DNA from: Pseudomonas sp. K2I15
Lineage (GTDB): Bacteria; Pseudomonadota; Gammaproteobacteria; Pseudomonadales; Pseudomonadaceae
Assembly: GCF_002204795.1 (NCBI RefSeq)
Contig: NZ_NIXO01000028.1
Span: 1 to 64,000, forward strand
Reading direction: 5' to 3'
Length of the DNA: 64,000 bases
Within the stretch, counting starts at the first letter, position 1, and each line of letters starts with the position of its first letter. A program made the position numbers and the translations under genes. The notes under the pieces are model-generated. The model was not told the DNA's origin. It saw nothing but the letters and a program-made list of their open reading frames with translations, and did no database searches. Below, piece by piece: positions 35,970 through 43,669 of the stretch.

Positions 35970-36832
35970 TGGTTGTTCTCCTTCACCCGTTGGGCGCAGT
36001 ACCAGGTGTCGGAACACACAAAACTCTGGGTGCCGGCATCGTCCAGAATCAGCTCATCGAGGAACGATTCATGGCTGCCGCAGATGGCGCAGTTGTGTTC
36101 CCACTTCTGCACTTCGAACGGGTGGTCTTCAAAGTCCAGGCTGGTGACCTGGGTGTACGGCGGCACCGCGTACAGGCGCTTTTCGCGACCGGCACCGAAC
36201 AGCATCAGCGCCGGGCTCATGTCGAGTTTCGGGTTGTCGAATTTCGGGATCGGCGAGGGGTCCATCACGTAGCGCTCATCCACCATCACCGGGTAGGCGT
36301 AGCTGGTGGCGATATGGCCGAAGGTGGCGATGTCTTCGTAGAGTTTTACGTGCATCACCCCGTAATCATTGAGGGCGTGCATGGTGCGGGTCTCGGTTTC
36401 CGACGGCTCGATAAAGCGCAGCGGCTCGGGGATCGGCACCTGGTAAACCATAATCTGGTCGGCCTGCAATGGGGTTTCCGGGATGCGGTGGCGGGTCTGG
36501 ATCACCGTGGCGTCCGGGGTGCTTTCGGTGGTGGCGACGCCCGCAGTGCGTGCGAAAAACCGGCGGATCGACACGGCGTTGGTGGTGTCGTCGGCGCCCT
36601 GGTCGATAACTTTGAGCACGTCGTCGGCCCCCAGAATCGCGGCGGTCAGTTGCATACCACCGGTGCCCCAACCGTAAGGCAAAGGCATCTCGCGGCCACC
36701 GAAAGGCACCTGGTAACCGGGGATCGCCACGGCCTTGAGCAAGGCGCGGCGGATCATGCGTTTGGTTTGCTCATCCAGGTAGGCGAAGTTGTAAGCCGGG
36801 TCACGCGCAGGCGTTTGAGTCAGGTCATTCAT
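35966..36832 (-). CDS. phnJ: Carbon-phosphorus lyase catalytic subunit PhnJ
   Basis: PhnJ is the radical-SAM enzyme that breaks the C-P bond of ribose 1-alkylphosphonate 5-phosphate to give alkane and the cyclic phosphate. The 288-residue protein has the unusual C-terminal cluster CAICGSHES, then SFVCSDTWYC, with four conserved Cys (three bind [4Fe-4S]; the last is the proposed thiyl radical). GYQVPFGGREMPLPYGWGTG is the strongly conserved N-terminal part. It overlaps phnI by 8 bases. Confidence 0.97.
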   Translation of the reverse strand: MNDLTQTPARDPAYNFAYLDEQTKRMIRRALLKAVAIPGYQVPFGGREMPLPYGWGTGGMQLTAAILGADDVLKVIDQGADDTTNAVSIRRFFARTAGVATTESTPDATVIQTRHRIPETPLQADQIMVYQVPIPEPLRFIEPSETETRTMHALNDYGVMHVKLYEDIATFGHIATSYAYPVMVDERYVMDPSPIPKFDNPKLDMSPALMLFGAGREKRLYAVPPYTQVTSLDFEDHPFEVQKWEHNCAICGSHESFLDELILDDAGTQSFVCSDTWYCAQRVKENNQ

Positions 36833-37901
36833 GGCGGGTGCCCTTGGCCGGTTGGCGCAGTTTGCGGATCAGTTCCAGCTCGGACTGGAAGTCCACGTAG
36901 TGAGGCAATTTGAGGTGGGAAACAAAGCCCGCCGCCTCGACGTTGTCGCAGTGAGACAGCACGAATTCTTCCTGCTGGGCCGGCGAGACGATCTCTTCGT
37001 TGAACTCGTTGGCGCGCAGCGAGCGGTCTACCAGGGCCATGCCCATGGCCTTGCGCTCGGCATGTCCAAAAGCCAAACCGTAGCCCCGTGTGAACTGCGC
37101 CAGCTCAGTGGCCGAGCCAACGAACTGGTTGACCATTTCGCACTCGGTGACTTCGATGCTGCCCAGGCAAATCGGGAAACCCAGCTCTTGCGGGTCGATC
37201 CACACCTCGACATCGCCGATGCGAATCTCGCCGGCGAACGGGTGGTTGCGGCCGTAACCGCGTTGGGTCGAGTAACCCAGCGCCAGCAGGAAACCTTCAT
37301 CGCCACGGGCCAGGGCTTGCAGGCGCTGGGCGCGGTTGGCCGGGTATTCCAGCGGGTCGCGGGTGATGTCGGCGACGCTGCCGGTGTCGTCGGATTCGTT
37401 CTTGATCAGGCCTTCTTTGGCCAGCAAACCCAGGACTCTCGGGCATGCTTCCAGGGTCGCATCCGGCGTGGTGTGCGGGCCCGGGTATTCACCTTCGGCC
37501 AGCAGTGCGAAGTCCAATAGGCGATGGGTGTAGTCGAAGGTCGGGCCCAGCAGTTGGCCGCCGGGTACGTCCTTGAAGGTGGCCGACAAACGCCGGCTCA
37601 ACAGCATCTGCGCGGTATCGATCGGCAGGCTCGGGCTGAAGCGTGGCAACGTGGTGCGGTAAGCCCGCAGCAGAAAGATCGCTTCCACCAAGTCCCCCGC
37701 CGCCTGCTTGATCGCCAGCGCGGCAAGCTCCGTGTCATACAGCGAGCCTTCGCTCATCACCCGGGCGACCGCCAGCGGCAGTTGCTCGCGGATCTGCTCC
37801 ACGCCGAGTTCTGGAATGGAAGTATCGCCCCGGCGTTTTTTCGCCAGCAGGCGGTGGGCATTGTCGATGGCCTGTTCGCCACCCTTGACGGCTACGTACA
37901 T
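36825..37901 (-). CDS. phnI: C-P lyase core protein PhnI
   Basis: PhnI (358 residues) couples phosphonate to the ribose of ATP, releasing adenine, together with PhnG, H and L. It has MYVAVKGGEQAIDNAHRLLA, LGVEQIREQLPLAVARVMSE, GYSTQRGYGRNHPFAGEIRI and a C-terminal VSHLKLPHYVDFQSELELIR. Its start shares one base with the phnH stop (TGATG). Alone, PhnI can act as a nucleosidase in E. coli. Confidence 0.96.
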   Translation of the reverse strand: MYVAVKGGEQAIDNAHRLLAKKRRGDTSIPELGVEQIREQLPLAVARVMSEGSLYDTELAALAIKQAAGDLVEAIFLLRAYRTTLPRFSPSLPIDTAQMLLSRRLSATFKDVPGGQLLGPTFDYTHRLLDFALLAEGEYPGPHTTPDATLEACPRVLGLLAKEGLIKNESDDTGSVADITRDPLEYPANRAQRLQALARGDEGFLLALGYSTQRGYGRNHPFAGEIRIGDVEVWIDPQELGFPICLGSIEVTECEMVNQFVGSATELAQFTRGYGLAFGHAERKAMGMALVDRSLRANEFNEEIVSPAQQEEFVLSHCDNVEAAGFVSHLKLPHYVDFQSELELIRKLRQPAKGTRHE

Positions 37902-38491
37902 CAGGCACGCTCCTCTGCGATTCGGGTACTGCGTGGCAGGCCGATCAGGTGATGGCCGGCGGCGAACAACACGTCCAGGCCACGGGGGAACGTCTCGCGG
38001 CGTTGGCGTTCCAGCCAGAACGCTTGAGGTACCGGCACATTGACCTGACGCTGGGTCTTGATCCCCGGACCACGCCAGTTCAAGCCGCGACCGGCTTCCA
38101 GGTCGGTCAACTGGACCAGCAAGGTGCAGGACTGATCGGGGTAGCGGTCGTTGCCGTGGTCAAAGCCGCTGAGGTCCAGCAGGTCCTCCTCACCGAGCAA
38201 GGCGAACGCGGCCTCTTCCCGGTGAGTGGTCAGCGGGCAGCCGCAATGGAAGGCCAGATTGGCGCGAATCAGCGGTGTGTCGAAGCACGGCGCCAGCCAC
38301 AGCGGCGTGTCCATATCCAGCAGCGCCAGGCACAGCGCATAGGTGGCCGGCGCCAGGCCTTCAAGGCTGGGGGCGGCGGGCAAGGACTGGATCAGGCCAG
38401 GCTCGGCGAGGGCCTTGAGGGCCCCGCGAAAACCGCGCTGGGCGTCCAGCACCGGGTCCAAAAACGCCGGTTGCAAATGTTGGGCATTCAT
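37901..38491 (-). CDS. phnH: C-P lyase core protein PhnH
   Basis: PhnH (196 residues from the ATG at 38491) is the dimeric core subunit with a fold of PLP transferase origin but no cofactor. It starts MNAQHLQPAFLDPVLDAQRG and has FRGALKALAEPG, CGCPLTTHREEAAFALL and LNWRGPGIKTQRQVNV, as in E. coli (194 residues). The start is fused to the phnG stop (TGATG). The longer frame to 38611 lies in phnG coding sequence. Confidence 0.95.
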   Translation of the reverse strand: MNAQHLQPAFLDPVLDAQRGFRGALKALAEPGLIQSLPAAPSLEGLAPATYALCLALLDMDTPLWLAPCFDTPLIRANLAFHCGCPLTTHREEAAFALLGEEDLLDLSGFDHGNDRYPDQSCTLLVQLTDLEAGRGLNWRGPGIKTQRQVNVPVPQAFWLERQRRETFPRGLDVLFAAGHHLIGLPRSTRIAEERA

Positions 38492-38940
38492 CAGTTTTCT
38501 CCTCGAACCAGGGTGAAGAACTCGACCTTGGTGGCGGCGGTGTCGGCCTCTTTTTGCGCCCGGCGTTCGGCCTGGGCGTTGGCCAGTGAGCCGATCAAAT
38601 CGCTGAGCCAAATGCTCGGGTGTGCGCCCTGTAAATGCGCATCTGCCAGGGCGGCCAATTCGGCGTGGACCTTGTCGCGCCCGGCCAGGTAGCTGTAGCC
38701 GGTGCGGCCGTCTGCCAGGCGCACCACGCAGCGGGTCACGCTCATTTCGCCGACGTTGAACGGCGCGCCATTGCCGCCCATGCGTCCACGCACCAGGGTC
38801 ATGCCGATTTCCGGGGCGCGGATCAGTTGGTAATCCACGTCACGCAGGGCGTCTTCATGGGGCAGCAATTCACTGCGAAAGGCGCGGGCGAGCACGCCGA
38901 TCCAGTGTTGACGCGGGGACAGGTTCATCAAGGTCTCCAT
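38491..38940 (-). CDS. phnG: C-P lyase core protein PhnG
   Basis: PhnG (149 residues) is a core subunit that forms, with PhnH, I and J, the (GHIJ)2 complex. Features: RQHWIGVLARAFRSELLPHE, MTLVRGRMGGNGAPFNVGEM, SVTRCVVRLADGRTGYSYLA and GRDKVHAELAALADA. The ATG at 38940 shares bases with the phnF stop; an ATG four codons later (38928) is an alternative start. Confidence 0.95.
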   Translation of the reverse strand: METLMNLSPRQHWIGVLARAFRSELLPHEDALRDVDYQLIRAPEIGMTLVRGRMGGNGAPFNVGEMSVTRCVVRLADGRTGYSYLAGRDKVHAELAALADAHLQGAHPSIWLSDLIGSLANAQAERRAQKEADTAATKVEFFTLVRGEN

Positions 38941-39644
38941 CAGGTCACCACTTGGTACTGGAAGCGATCCGAACGGCTGGTGGACTGCGCCAGCTCCACC
39001 GGGCGGCCGTCGCGATCGCGGGAAAGGGTAAATACGGTGAGCGCCGGCAAGTGCCGGGGCATCATCAGCAGCGCAGCTTCGTCGCGGTTGGGCAACCGCG
39101 CGCCGATCAGGCTTTGGGTGCGGGTCAACGGCAGGTCGCGTTCACGCAGGTAGTGGCGCAGGGAGCCGCCGTTGTAGTCCGCCAGCAGCGGCGCATGGCT
39201 GGCGCAGTAGCGGTGGCGGATCAGGCTGACGGGCTGGTGGTCGAGCTTGCGCAGGGTTTGCAGCTCGATCATTGGCGCCATCTCGGCGATGCCCAGTTGC
39301 TGCGCCTCGTCGCGGCTGGCAAAGCAGTAGCGGCGCTTGAGCAGTACGGCTTCCACACCCACGCCTTGGGCCGACAACGACTGGCTGTATGAGGTCTCGG
39401 CGCCCATCGGGTAAATCAGCGGGCGGTCCAGCACCTGCGTGCCTTTGCCCTGGCGGCGCAACAGGCTGCCTTCGAACACCAGCTCATCGATGGCGCGGCG
39501 CAGGGTGTGGCGGTTGACGCCGAAGCGTTCGGCCAACTGCACCTCGCCCGGCAGGAAATCGCCGGCCTGGTAGCTGCTCAATTCGCGGCGCAGGATGTCC
39601 GCGAGTTCGCGGTACACCGGCTCATCTTGTCTAGACAACTGCAT
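38940..39644 (-). CDS. phnF: GntR/HutC-family regulator PhnF
   Basis: The 234-residue regulator has an N-terminal GntR winged helix (YRELADILRRELSSYQAGDF; AERFGVNRHTLRRAIDELVF) and a C-terminal UTRA ligand-binding domain (SQSLSAQGVGVEAVLLKRRY onward). It should repress or tune the phn genes in response to a phosphonate-pathway ligand or phosphate. There is no evident Shine-Dalgarno before the ATG. Codons 3-6 (Leu-Ser-Arg-Gln) spell TTGTCTAGACAA, a HutC-type operator, so the gene probably carries its own binding site. It lies 36 bases after phnE in mid-operon. Confidence 0.93.
   Translation of the reverse strand: MQLSRQDEPVYRELADILRRELSSYQAGDFLPGEVQLAERFGVNRHTLRRAIDELVFEGSLLRRQGKGTQVLDRPLIYPMGAETSYSQSLSAQGVGVEAVLLKRRYCFASRDEAQQLGIAEMAPMIELQTLRKLDHQPVSLIRHRYCASHAPLLADYNGGSLRHYLRERDLPLTRTQSLIGARLPNRDEAALLMMPRHLPALTVFTLSRDRDGRPVELAQSTSRSDRFQYQVVT
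39627..39638. promoter_or_regulatory. HutC-type operator candidate TTGTCTAGACAA inside the start of phnF
   Basis: The perfect 12-bp palindrome contains GTCTAGAC, the GT-N-TA-N-AC signature of HutC-subfamily GntR regulators. It occupies codons 3-6 of phnF. A bound PhnF would block transcription of phnF-phnP, or act as a roadblock within the longer phnC transcript. A T8 run lies between phnE and phnF (39650-39657 region) but without a convincing hairpin. Confidence 0.6.
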
Positions 39645-39680
39645 GCTTAAAAAAAAGCGCCCAGGGGCACCCCTCCGTCG

Positions 39681-40463
39681 TCAGATGAACTGCTTGCGCA
39701 GGCGTTGGGACAGCACGTCGATACAGCTCACCACCACGATGATCACCAGCAGTACCGCGCAGGTCTGCACGAACTGGAAGGCGCGAATGTTCTCCCACAG
39801 GATCACGCCGATACCGCCAGCGCCGACCATCCCCACCACCGTGGCCGAGCGCACGTTGGCTTCGAAGCGGTAGAGCGCGTAGGACACCCACAGCGGCATC
39901 ACTTGCGGGATCACACCGTAAATCACCTCTTGCAGGGCACTCGCGCCGGTGGCTCTTACGCCTTCAACGGGGCCTGGGTCGATGGCTTCGACGGCTTCGG
40001 CGAACAGCTTGGCGAGCACGCCGGTGGTGCTGATCCACAAGGCCAGAACACCGGCAAAAGGACCGAGGCCGACGGCGACGACGAACAACATGGCGAAGAC
40101 CATTTCGTTGATCGAACGGAAGGCATCCATCACCCGGCGCAGCGGCTGGTGAACCCACCACGGCGTGATGTTGTCGGCGCACAGAATGCCCAGCGGCACC
40201 GAGCAGACAATCGCCAGCACCGTGCCCCACAGGGCGATTTGCACGGTGACGATCATCTCCTTGAGGTAGGAGCGCCATTCATGGAAGTCCGGCGGGAAGA
40301 AGTCGGCGGCGAAGGTCGCCATGTTTCCGGAATCGCGGTACAGCGCCAGCGGGTTCATCTCGGCGCCGTGCCAGGCCCAGGCCAGCAGGATCAGGAACAG
40401 GCCCCAACCCAGATATTGCGGCCAAGTCCTTTTACCCACTGCTTCAGCGTGCAAAGTAGTCAT
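39681..40463 (-). CDS. phnE: Phosphonate ABC transporter permease PhnE
   Basis: The 260-residue inner-membrane permease has about six helices, the segment MIVTVQIALWGTVLAIVCSV and the EAA-like loop EAVEAIDPGPVEGVRATGAS that contacts the PhnC ATPase. Starts MTTLHAEAVGKRTWPQYLGW. A REPIN separates it from phnD, which makes translation coupling impossible here. A single phnE is present. Confidence 0.95.
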   Translation of the reverse strand: MTTLHAEAVGKRTWPQYLGWGLFLILLAWAWHGAEMNPLALYRDSGNMATFAADFFPPDFHEWRSYLKEMIVTVQIALWGTVLAIVCSVPLGILCADNITPWWVHQPLRRVMDAFRSINEMVFAMLFVVAVGLGPFAGVLALWISTTGVLAKLFAEAVEAIDPGPVEGVRATGASALQEVIYGVIPQVMPLWVSYALYRFEANVRSATVVGMVGAGGIGVILWENIRAFQFVQTCAVLLVIIVVVSCIDVLSQRLRKQFI

Positions 40464-40480
40464 GGTTATCCTCGATCAAC

Positions 40481-40571
40481 ATGTGGGAGCGGGCTTGCTC
40501 GCGAATGCGATTTATCAGCCGCTGGATTCGGTGACTGACACACCGCATTCGCGAGCAAGCCCGCTCCCACA
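40481..40571. repeat. REPIN between phnD and phnE
   Basis: Inverted REP units (ATGTGGGAGCGGGCTTGCTC from 40481; complement ending at 40571) flank a spacer of about 40 bases. It fills nearly the whole 112-base gap between phnD and phnE, 4 bases after the phnD stop. Confidence 0.92.
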
Positions 40572-40575
40572 GGCG

Positions 40576-41577
40576 TTAGCCGTTAACGGCGGTTTTTTTG
40601 TCCAGTTCGGTGATGCGCTGTTGCAGCTTGGCGAGGTCGGCGTCAATGTCGGCGAGCTTCTTGGTCTTGTCGGCGGCTTCCAGCTTGTCGTCGGCGCTGA
40701 TGGTGGTGCGCTGCTTGAACAGCTCCAACTGGCGGATCGGCAACAGTTGGTCGTCGCTGGACTTGAGGAACTTGCCCAACTGCATGTTCTTCAGCACGGC
40801 CTTCTCTTCGTCGGTGTCACCGTAGTTGGCGAAGAAATCGCGAATCTTGGTCTTCTCGCTGTCGCTCAGGGCCTTGCTCCACACCATCGGGTCGGCGGGG
40901 ATCAGCGGCGACTTCCAGATCACCTTGAGCATGGCGGCCTTATCCGGCTGGGTGACTTCCAGGCGGTCCCAGCTTTCGGTGTTGAAGGTGGCGACGTCCA
41001 ATTGCCCTTTGGCCACGCTCAGTGCGTTGACTTCATGGCTGGAGTTGAGGGTGCGCTTGAAGGCGGTGGCGGCGTCGACGTGGTTCTTGGCGAACACGTA
41101 GTAGCCCGGTACCAGATAGCCCGAGGTGGAGTTAGGGTCACCGTTGCCGAAGGTCAGGCTCTTGGCGTTTTTGAGCATGTCATCGACGTTGTTGATCGGG
41201 CTGTCCTTGCGCACGATCAGCACACTCCAGTAACCGGCGGCACCGTTGGCGGCGGCGGTCTGGGCGAAGATTTCGCCGTTGGAACGGTCCACCGCTTCCA
41301 TCGCAGCCTTGTTGCCCAGCCAGGCCACGTCGACCTTGTTGAAGCGCATGCCCTGGATCAGGCCGGCGTAGTCGGAGGCGAAGGTGGCGTTGATGGTGAG
41401 GCCGGTCTTCTTGTGCATGTCATCCAGGAATGGCTGCCAGATGCTCTTGAGGTTCTGCGAAGACTCGGTGGACATGATGCCGAAATTGATCACTTTGTCG
41501 GCGGCCTGGGCATTGCCCATGGCCACGCTGGCTAACAGGACGGCGGACAGAAACACATGACCGATACGGTTCAACAT
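40576..41577 (-). CDS. phnD: Phosphonate-binding periplasmic protein PhnD
   Basis: The 333-residue solute-binding protein has a signal peptide (MLNRIGHVFLSAVLLASVAM, cleaved at AQAAD) and binding-site segments FGIMSTESSQNLKSIWQPFL, NATFASDYAGLIQGM, DVAWLGNKAAMEAVDRSNGE and FGNGDPNSTSGYLVPGYY (Ser/Thr cluster that holds the phosphonate). The C-terminus is a Lys-rich coiled-coil-like helix. The ATG at 41577 is preceded by GGA and family alignment supports it. It lies 31 bases after phnC. Confidence 0.95.
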   Translation of the reverse strand: MLNRIGHVFLSAVLLASVAMGNAQAADKVINFGIMSTESSQNLKSIWQPFLDDMHKKTGLTINATFASDYAGLIQGMRFNKVDVAWLGNKAAMEAVDRSNGEIFAQTAAANGAAGYWSVLIVRKDSPINNVDDMLKNAKSLTFGNGDPNSTSGYLVPGYYVFAKNHVDAATAFKRTLNSSHEVNALSVAKGQLDVATFNTESWDRLEVTQPDKAAMLKVIWKSPLIPADPMVWSKALSDSEKTKIRDFFANYGDTDEEKAVLKNMQLGKFLKSSDDQLLPIRQLELFKQRTTISADDKLEAADKTKKLADIDADLAKLQQRITELDKKTAVNG

Positions 41578-41608
41578 GGAGAGGATTCCTGTGGGTCGTT
41601 GGAGGGGT

Positions 41609-42442
41609 TCAAGCACGGGCCAGGGCCAGCCGAGGGGTGACGGAGGTTGGGCGGGTCTGGTCGGAAAACATCAGGCTGGTGTCGACATCGGCACCGTACA
41701 AATCATTGAGGAACTGGCTGCTCAACTCGCTTGCGTGGCCGTCGAAATGAATCCGCCCGCCCTTGAGTGCCACGGCTCGGGGGCAATAGCGCATCGCGTA
41801 ATCGACCTGGTGCAGGGTGACCACCACGGTCTTGCCGTCGCGGCCGTTGATGTCGGCGAGAATCTCCATGACCTTGCGCGCCGACTCCGGGTCGAGGGAG
41901 GCGATGGGTTCGTCGGCCAGGATCACTTCGGCGCGCTGGGTCAGGGCCCGGGCGATCGCCACGCGTTGCTGCTGGCCACCAGACAAAGTGGAGGCACGTT
42001 GTGCGGCCAGGTCCGCCAGGCCGACGCGGGCCAGGGACTCCATGGCGAACTGTTTTTCCTGGGCGTTGAACAAGCCGAGGTTGCCGCGCCAGCGCGGCAT
42101 GCGGCCCAGGCAACCGAGCAGCACGTTGTCGAGCACGCTCAAGCGGTTGACCAGGTTGAACTGTTGGAAGATGTAGCCGATGTCGGAGCGCAAGCGCCGC
42201 ACCTTGCCATTCAACCGCCCGCTGGCCTGTACTTCCCGGCCCAGCACCTTGACGCTGCCGCCGTTGCTCTTGTCGCAACAGGCCAGGCCCGCGAGGTGGC
42301 GCAGCAAAGTGGACTTGCCGGAGCCGGAAGCGCCAATCAGCGCGACCATCTCACCGGTGGCAACGGTGAGTTCGAGGTCGACCAGTGCGGATTTCTTCGC
42401 AAAGGTCTTGTTCAGATGATCGACATGGATAGCTGGAGTCAT
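41609..42442 (-). CDS. phnC: Phosphonate ABC transporter ATP-binding protein PhnC
   Basis: The 277-residue ABC ATPase has Walker A GASGSGKSTLLRHLAGL, signature STLSGGQQQRVAIARAL, Walker B VILADEPIASLDPES and switch His (VTLHQVDYAM). It energises phosphonate uptake with PhnD and PhnE. I chose the ATG at 42442 (MTPAIHVDHLNKTF); eight more codons upstream lack similarity. It is the first gene of phnC-P, with PhoB-type boxes upstream. Confidence 0.95.
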   Translation of the reverse strand: MTPAIHVDHLNKTFAKKSALVDLELTVATGEMVALIGASGSGKSTLLRHLAGLACCDKSNGGSVKVLGREVQASGRLNGKVRRLRSDIGYIFQQFNLVNRLSVLDNVLLGCLGRMPRWRGNLGLFNAQEKQFAMESLARVGLADLAAQRASTLSGGQQQRVAIARALTQRAEVILADEPIASLDPESARKVMEILADINGRDGKTVVVTLHQVDYAMRYCPRAVALKGGRIHFDGHASELSSQFLNDLYGADVDTSLMFSDQTRPTSVTPRLALARA

Positions 42443-42511
42443 GGGCTTCTCTGTCTGGTTGAACAACCATCCGTGGCTGCGTTTGAGTTCAAACGACAGT
42501 AGGCGTGGGCT

Positions 42512-42529
42512 GTGTCAGACCTATGACTT
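42512..42529 (-). promoter_or_regulatory. Candidate Pho box (proximal) for the phn operon
   Basis: On the coding (minus) strand the site is AAGTCATAGGTCTGACAC: two 7-bp repeats spaced by 4 bases, 5/7 and 6/7 matches to CTGTCAT-N4-CTGTCAC. Ten bases downstream is TACTGT, placed like the -10 of a PhoB-activated promoter. It lies 70 bases before the phnC ATG. Confidence 0.5.
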
Positions 42530-42555
42530 GCACATGTCCGCAGTAAAACCGTTTG

Positions 42556-42573
42556 ATGAAGGTTTGATGAAAG
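42556..42573 (-). promoter_or_regulatory. Candidate Pho box (distal) for the phn operon
   Basis: On the minus strand CTTTCATCAAACCTTCAT is a direct repeat with an 11-base period, 6/7 and weaker matches to the PhoB half-site. TACTGC follows after 10 bases, repeating the geometry of the proximal box. Two boxes together could bind several PhoB dimers. Confidence 0.45.
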
Positions 42574-42600
42574 GTTGGAGCTAGCGCTGAATACCTAACT

Positions 42601-42732
42601 TGTGGCGAGGGAGCTTGCTCCCGCTGGGCTGCGCAGCGGCCCCAAGCCTGGGTGACACGGTCTGTCAGATGTACTGAAGGGGCTGACTTGGGCCTGCTGC
42701 GCAGTCCAACGGGAGCAAGCTCCCTCGCCACA
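42601..42732. repeat. REPIN, second class, upstream of the NUDIX gene
   Basis: TGTGGCGAGGGAGCTTGCTC from 42601 and its complement up to 42732 form the arms; the spacer contains GGGCTGCGCAGCGGCC and GGGCCTGCTGCGCAG, also complementary, so the whole element can fold into a long arm with an apical insert. It separates the phn promoter region from the NUDIX gene; the 42443-42810 gap holds this and the Pho boxes only. Confidence 0.9.
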
Positions 42733-42810
42733 AGGTCTTCGCCCGGCATTGGAAATGTGCCGGACTGTGGTGCAATAGCTGGCCGCCAATATGTGCAAGA
42801 GGGCAACGTG

Positions 42811-43227
42811 ATGGGAAAAGGCAAGGCATGCCCGGTAGTTCTGCGAAACCGCCAATCCCTGGAAATCCTCGCCTTCAAACACCCACTGGCAGGCCTTCAA
42901 TTGGTCAAGGGCAGCGTGGAACCTGGCGAAAGCACCGAGGCAGCGGCGATTAGGGAATTACTCGAAGAAGCCGGGATAACCGGCAAGGTGATACGCGACC
43001 TGGGTACCTGGCACTCAGAGATCACGGGGCATATATGGGCCTTTCACCAATGCCAGGTTCCGGAAGAGCTTCCTGATGCCTGGACCCATTTCGCAGAAGA
43101 CGACGGCGGCCACGAGTTCCAGTTCTTCTGGCACCCCTTGAGCAGCGTTCTTACCAATGAATGGCACCCGATCTTTCAGGCGGCACTGACTAAGCTCATA
43201 GAAAAGCTCGGCTCTGACGTACGCTGA
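42811..43227 (+). CDS. NUDIX hydrolase
   Basis: The 138-residue protein contains a complete NUDIX box, G-x5-E-x7-RELLEEAGI, starting at GSVEPGESTEAAAI near residue 33. It hydrolyses a nucleoside diphosphate linked to some moiety, with Mg2+ held by the box glutamates; the substrate cannot be told. I chose the ATG at 42811, with GAGGG 7 bases upstream (a GTG lies just before it). The longer frame reads through the REPIN. Confidence 0.9.
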   Translation: MGKGKACPVVLRNRQSLEILAFKHPLAGLQLVKGSVEPGESTEAAAIRELLEEAGITGKVIRDLGTWHSEITGHIWAFHQCQVPEELPDAWTHFAEDDGGHEFQFFWHPLSSVLTNEWHPIFQAALTKLIEKLGSDVR

Positions 43228-43278
43228 ACAGGACTTTCCCTACGGCTAGTCATTGGGCCGTTCCTCCATTATGCCGAC

Positions 43279-43349
43279 CGAGCTTTACACAGGAGGGCTT
43301 GGCCCTGCCGGGTTTCCATTCTCCGGGCGACCAACCTGTGTACGGCTCG
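43279..43349 (+). ncRNA. Structured RNA element, copy 1 (predicted)
   Basis: Nested pairing is exact: CGAGC (43279-43283) with GCTCG (43345-43349), and TACACAGG (43286-43293) with CCTGTGTA (43335-43342). Inside lie two small hairpins, AGGGC-TTG-GCCCT (43294-43306) and CCGG/CCGG (43308-43311 with 43323-43326). The strand facing the end, ACCTGTGTACGGCTCGCC, closely resembles the corresponding part of copy 2 downstream. A terminator follows at 43487-43518. No protein frame of note covers this region, so I call it RNA. Confidence 0.55.
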
Positions 43350-43486
43350 CCCTTTTTATGCGGCCTGCTCACTAGGACCCGCCCTACACAGATTTCGGGT
43401 TGCGTCGGATCAACCTCACCGCTAACCTTCGCGGGTCGCTGCAAAATCAGCGAACGGGTGTGGAAGCCCGAACTCTCCAGGCGTAT

Positions 43487-43518
43487 AAGCGCCCATAGCC
43501 TTTAGCGGGCGCTTTTTT
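43487..43518 (+). terminator. Rho-independent terminator between the two RNA elements
   Basis: AAGCGCCC (43487-43494) pairs with GGGCGCTT (43507-43514) around a 12-nt loop, followed by a T6 run. No protein gene ends nearby (the NUDIX stop is 260 bases upstream), so it most likely ends the RNA of copy 1, either as an sRNA or as a long 3' UTR of the NUDIX gene. Confidence 0.8.
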
Positions 43519-43541
43519 CATGTCCGCTGTTTATGTGTTAT

Positions 43542-43669
43542 GGCGGCTGTGCGCGGGGCACTTTCGAGTGCGCCGGGGTCCTGGAGTCCGGTCTTCCACA
43601 CCTGCGTACAGTCGCCACCCATCATGTGGAAGTGATTGTGGCGGCTCCCCTTACTCCAGGAGCAACCGT
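43542..43669 (+). promoter_or_regulatory. Structured leader (copy 2) of the DUF6124-like gene, with alternative pairing
   Basis: GGCGGCTGT (43542-43550) pairs with ACAGTCGCC (43608-43616), enclosing the hairpin GCACT-TTCG-AGTGC (43558-43571) and CCGG/CCGG (43573-43576 with 43588-43591). The same AGTCGCCAC strand (43610-43618) can instead pair with GTGGCGGCT (43638-43646), 9 pairs each with one G-U. The second partner lies just before the AGGAG ribosome-binding site at 43658-43662. The two pairings exclude each other, as in a switch or attenuator. Confidence 0.55.

Noticed and set aside
39645..39680. T8 run between phnE and phnF as an intrinsic terminator
   Set aside because: The only hairpin before it (GGGG-TG-CCCC) has a loop too small to be stable and is 7 bases away from the T-run.
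43520..43669. A 50-residue N-terminal extension of the DUF6124-like protein
   Set aside because: The sequence is the structured leader in translation (Arg/Cys/Ser-rich), and AGGAG stands just before the ATG at 43670.
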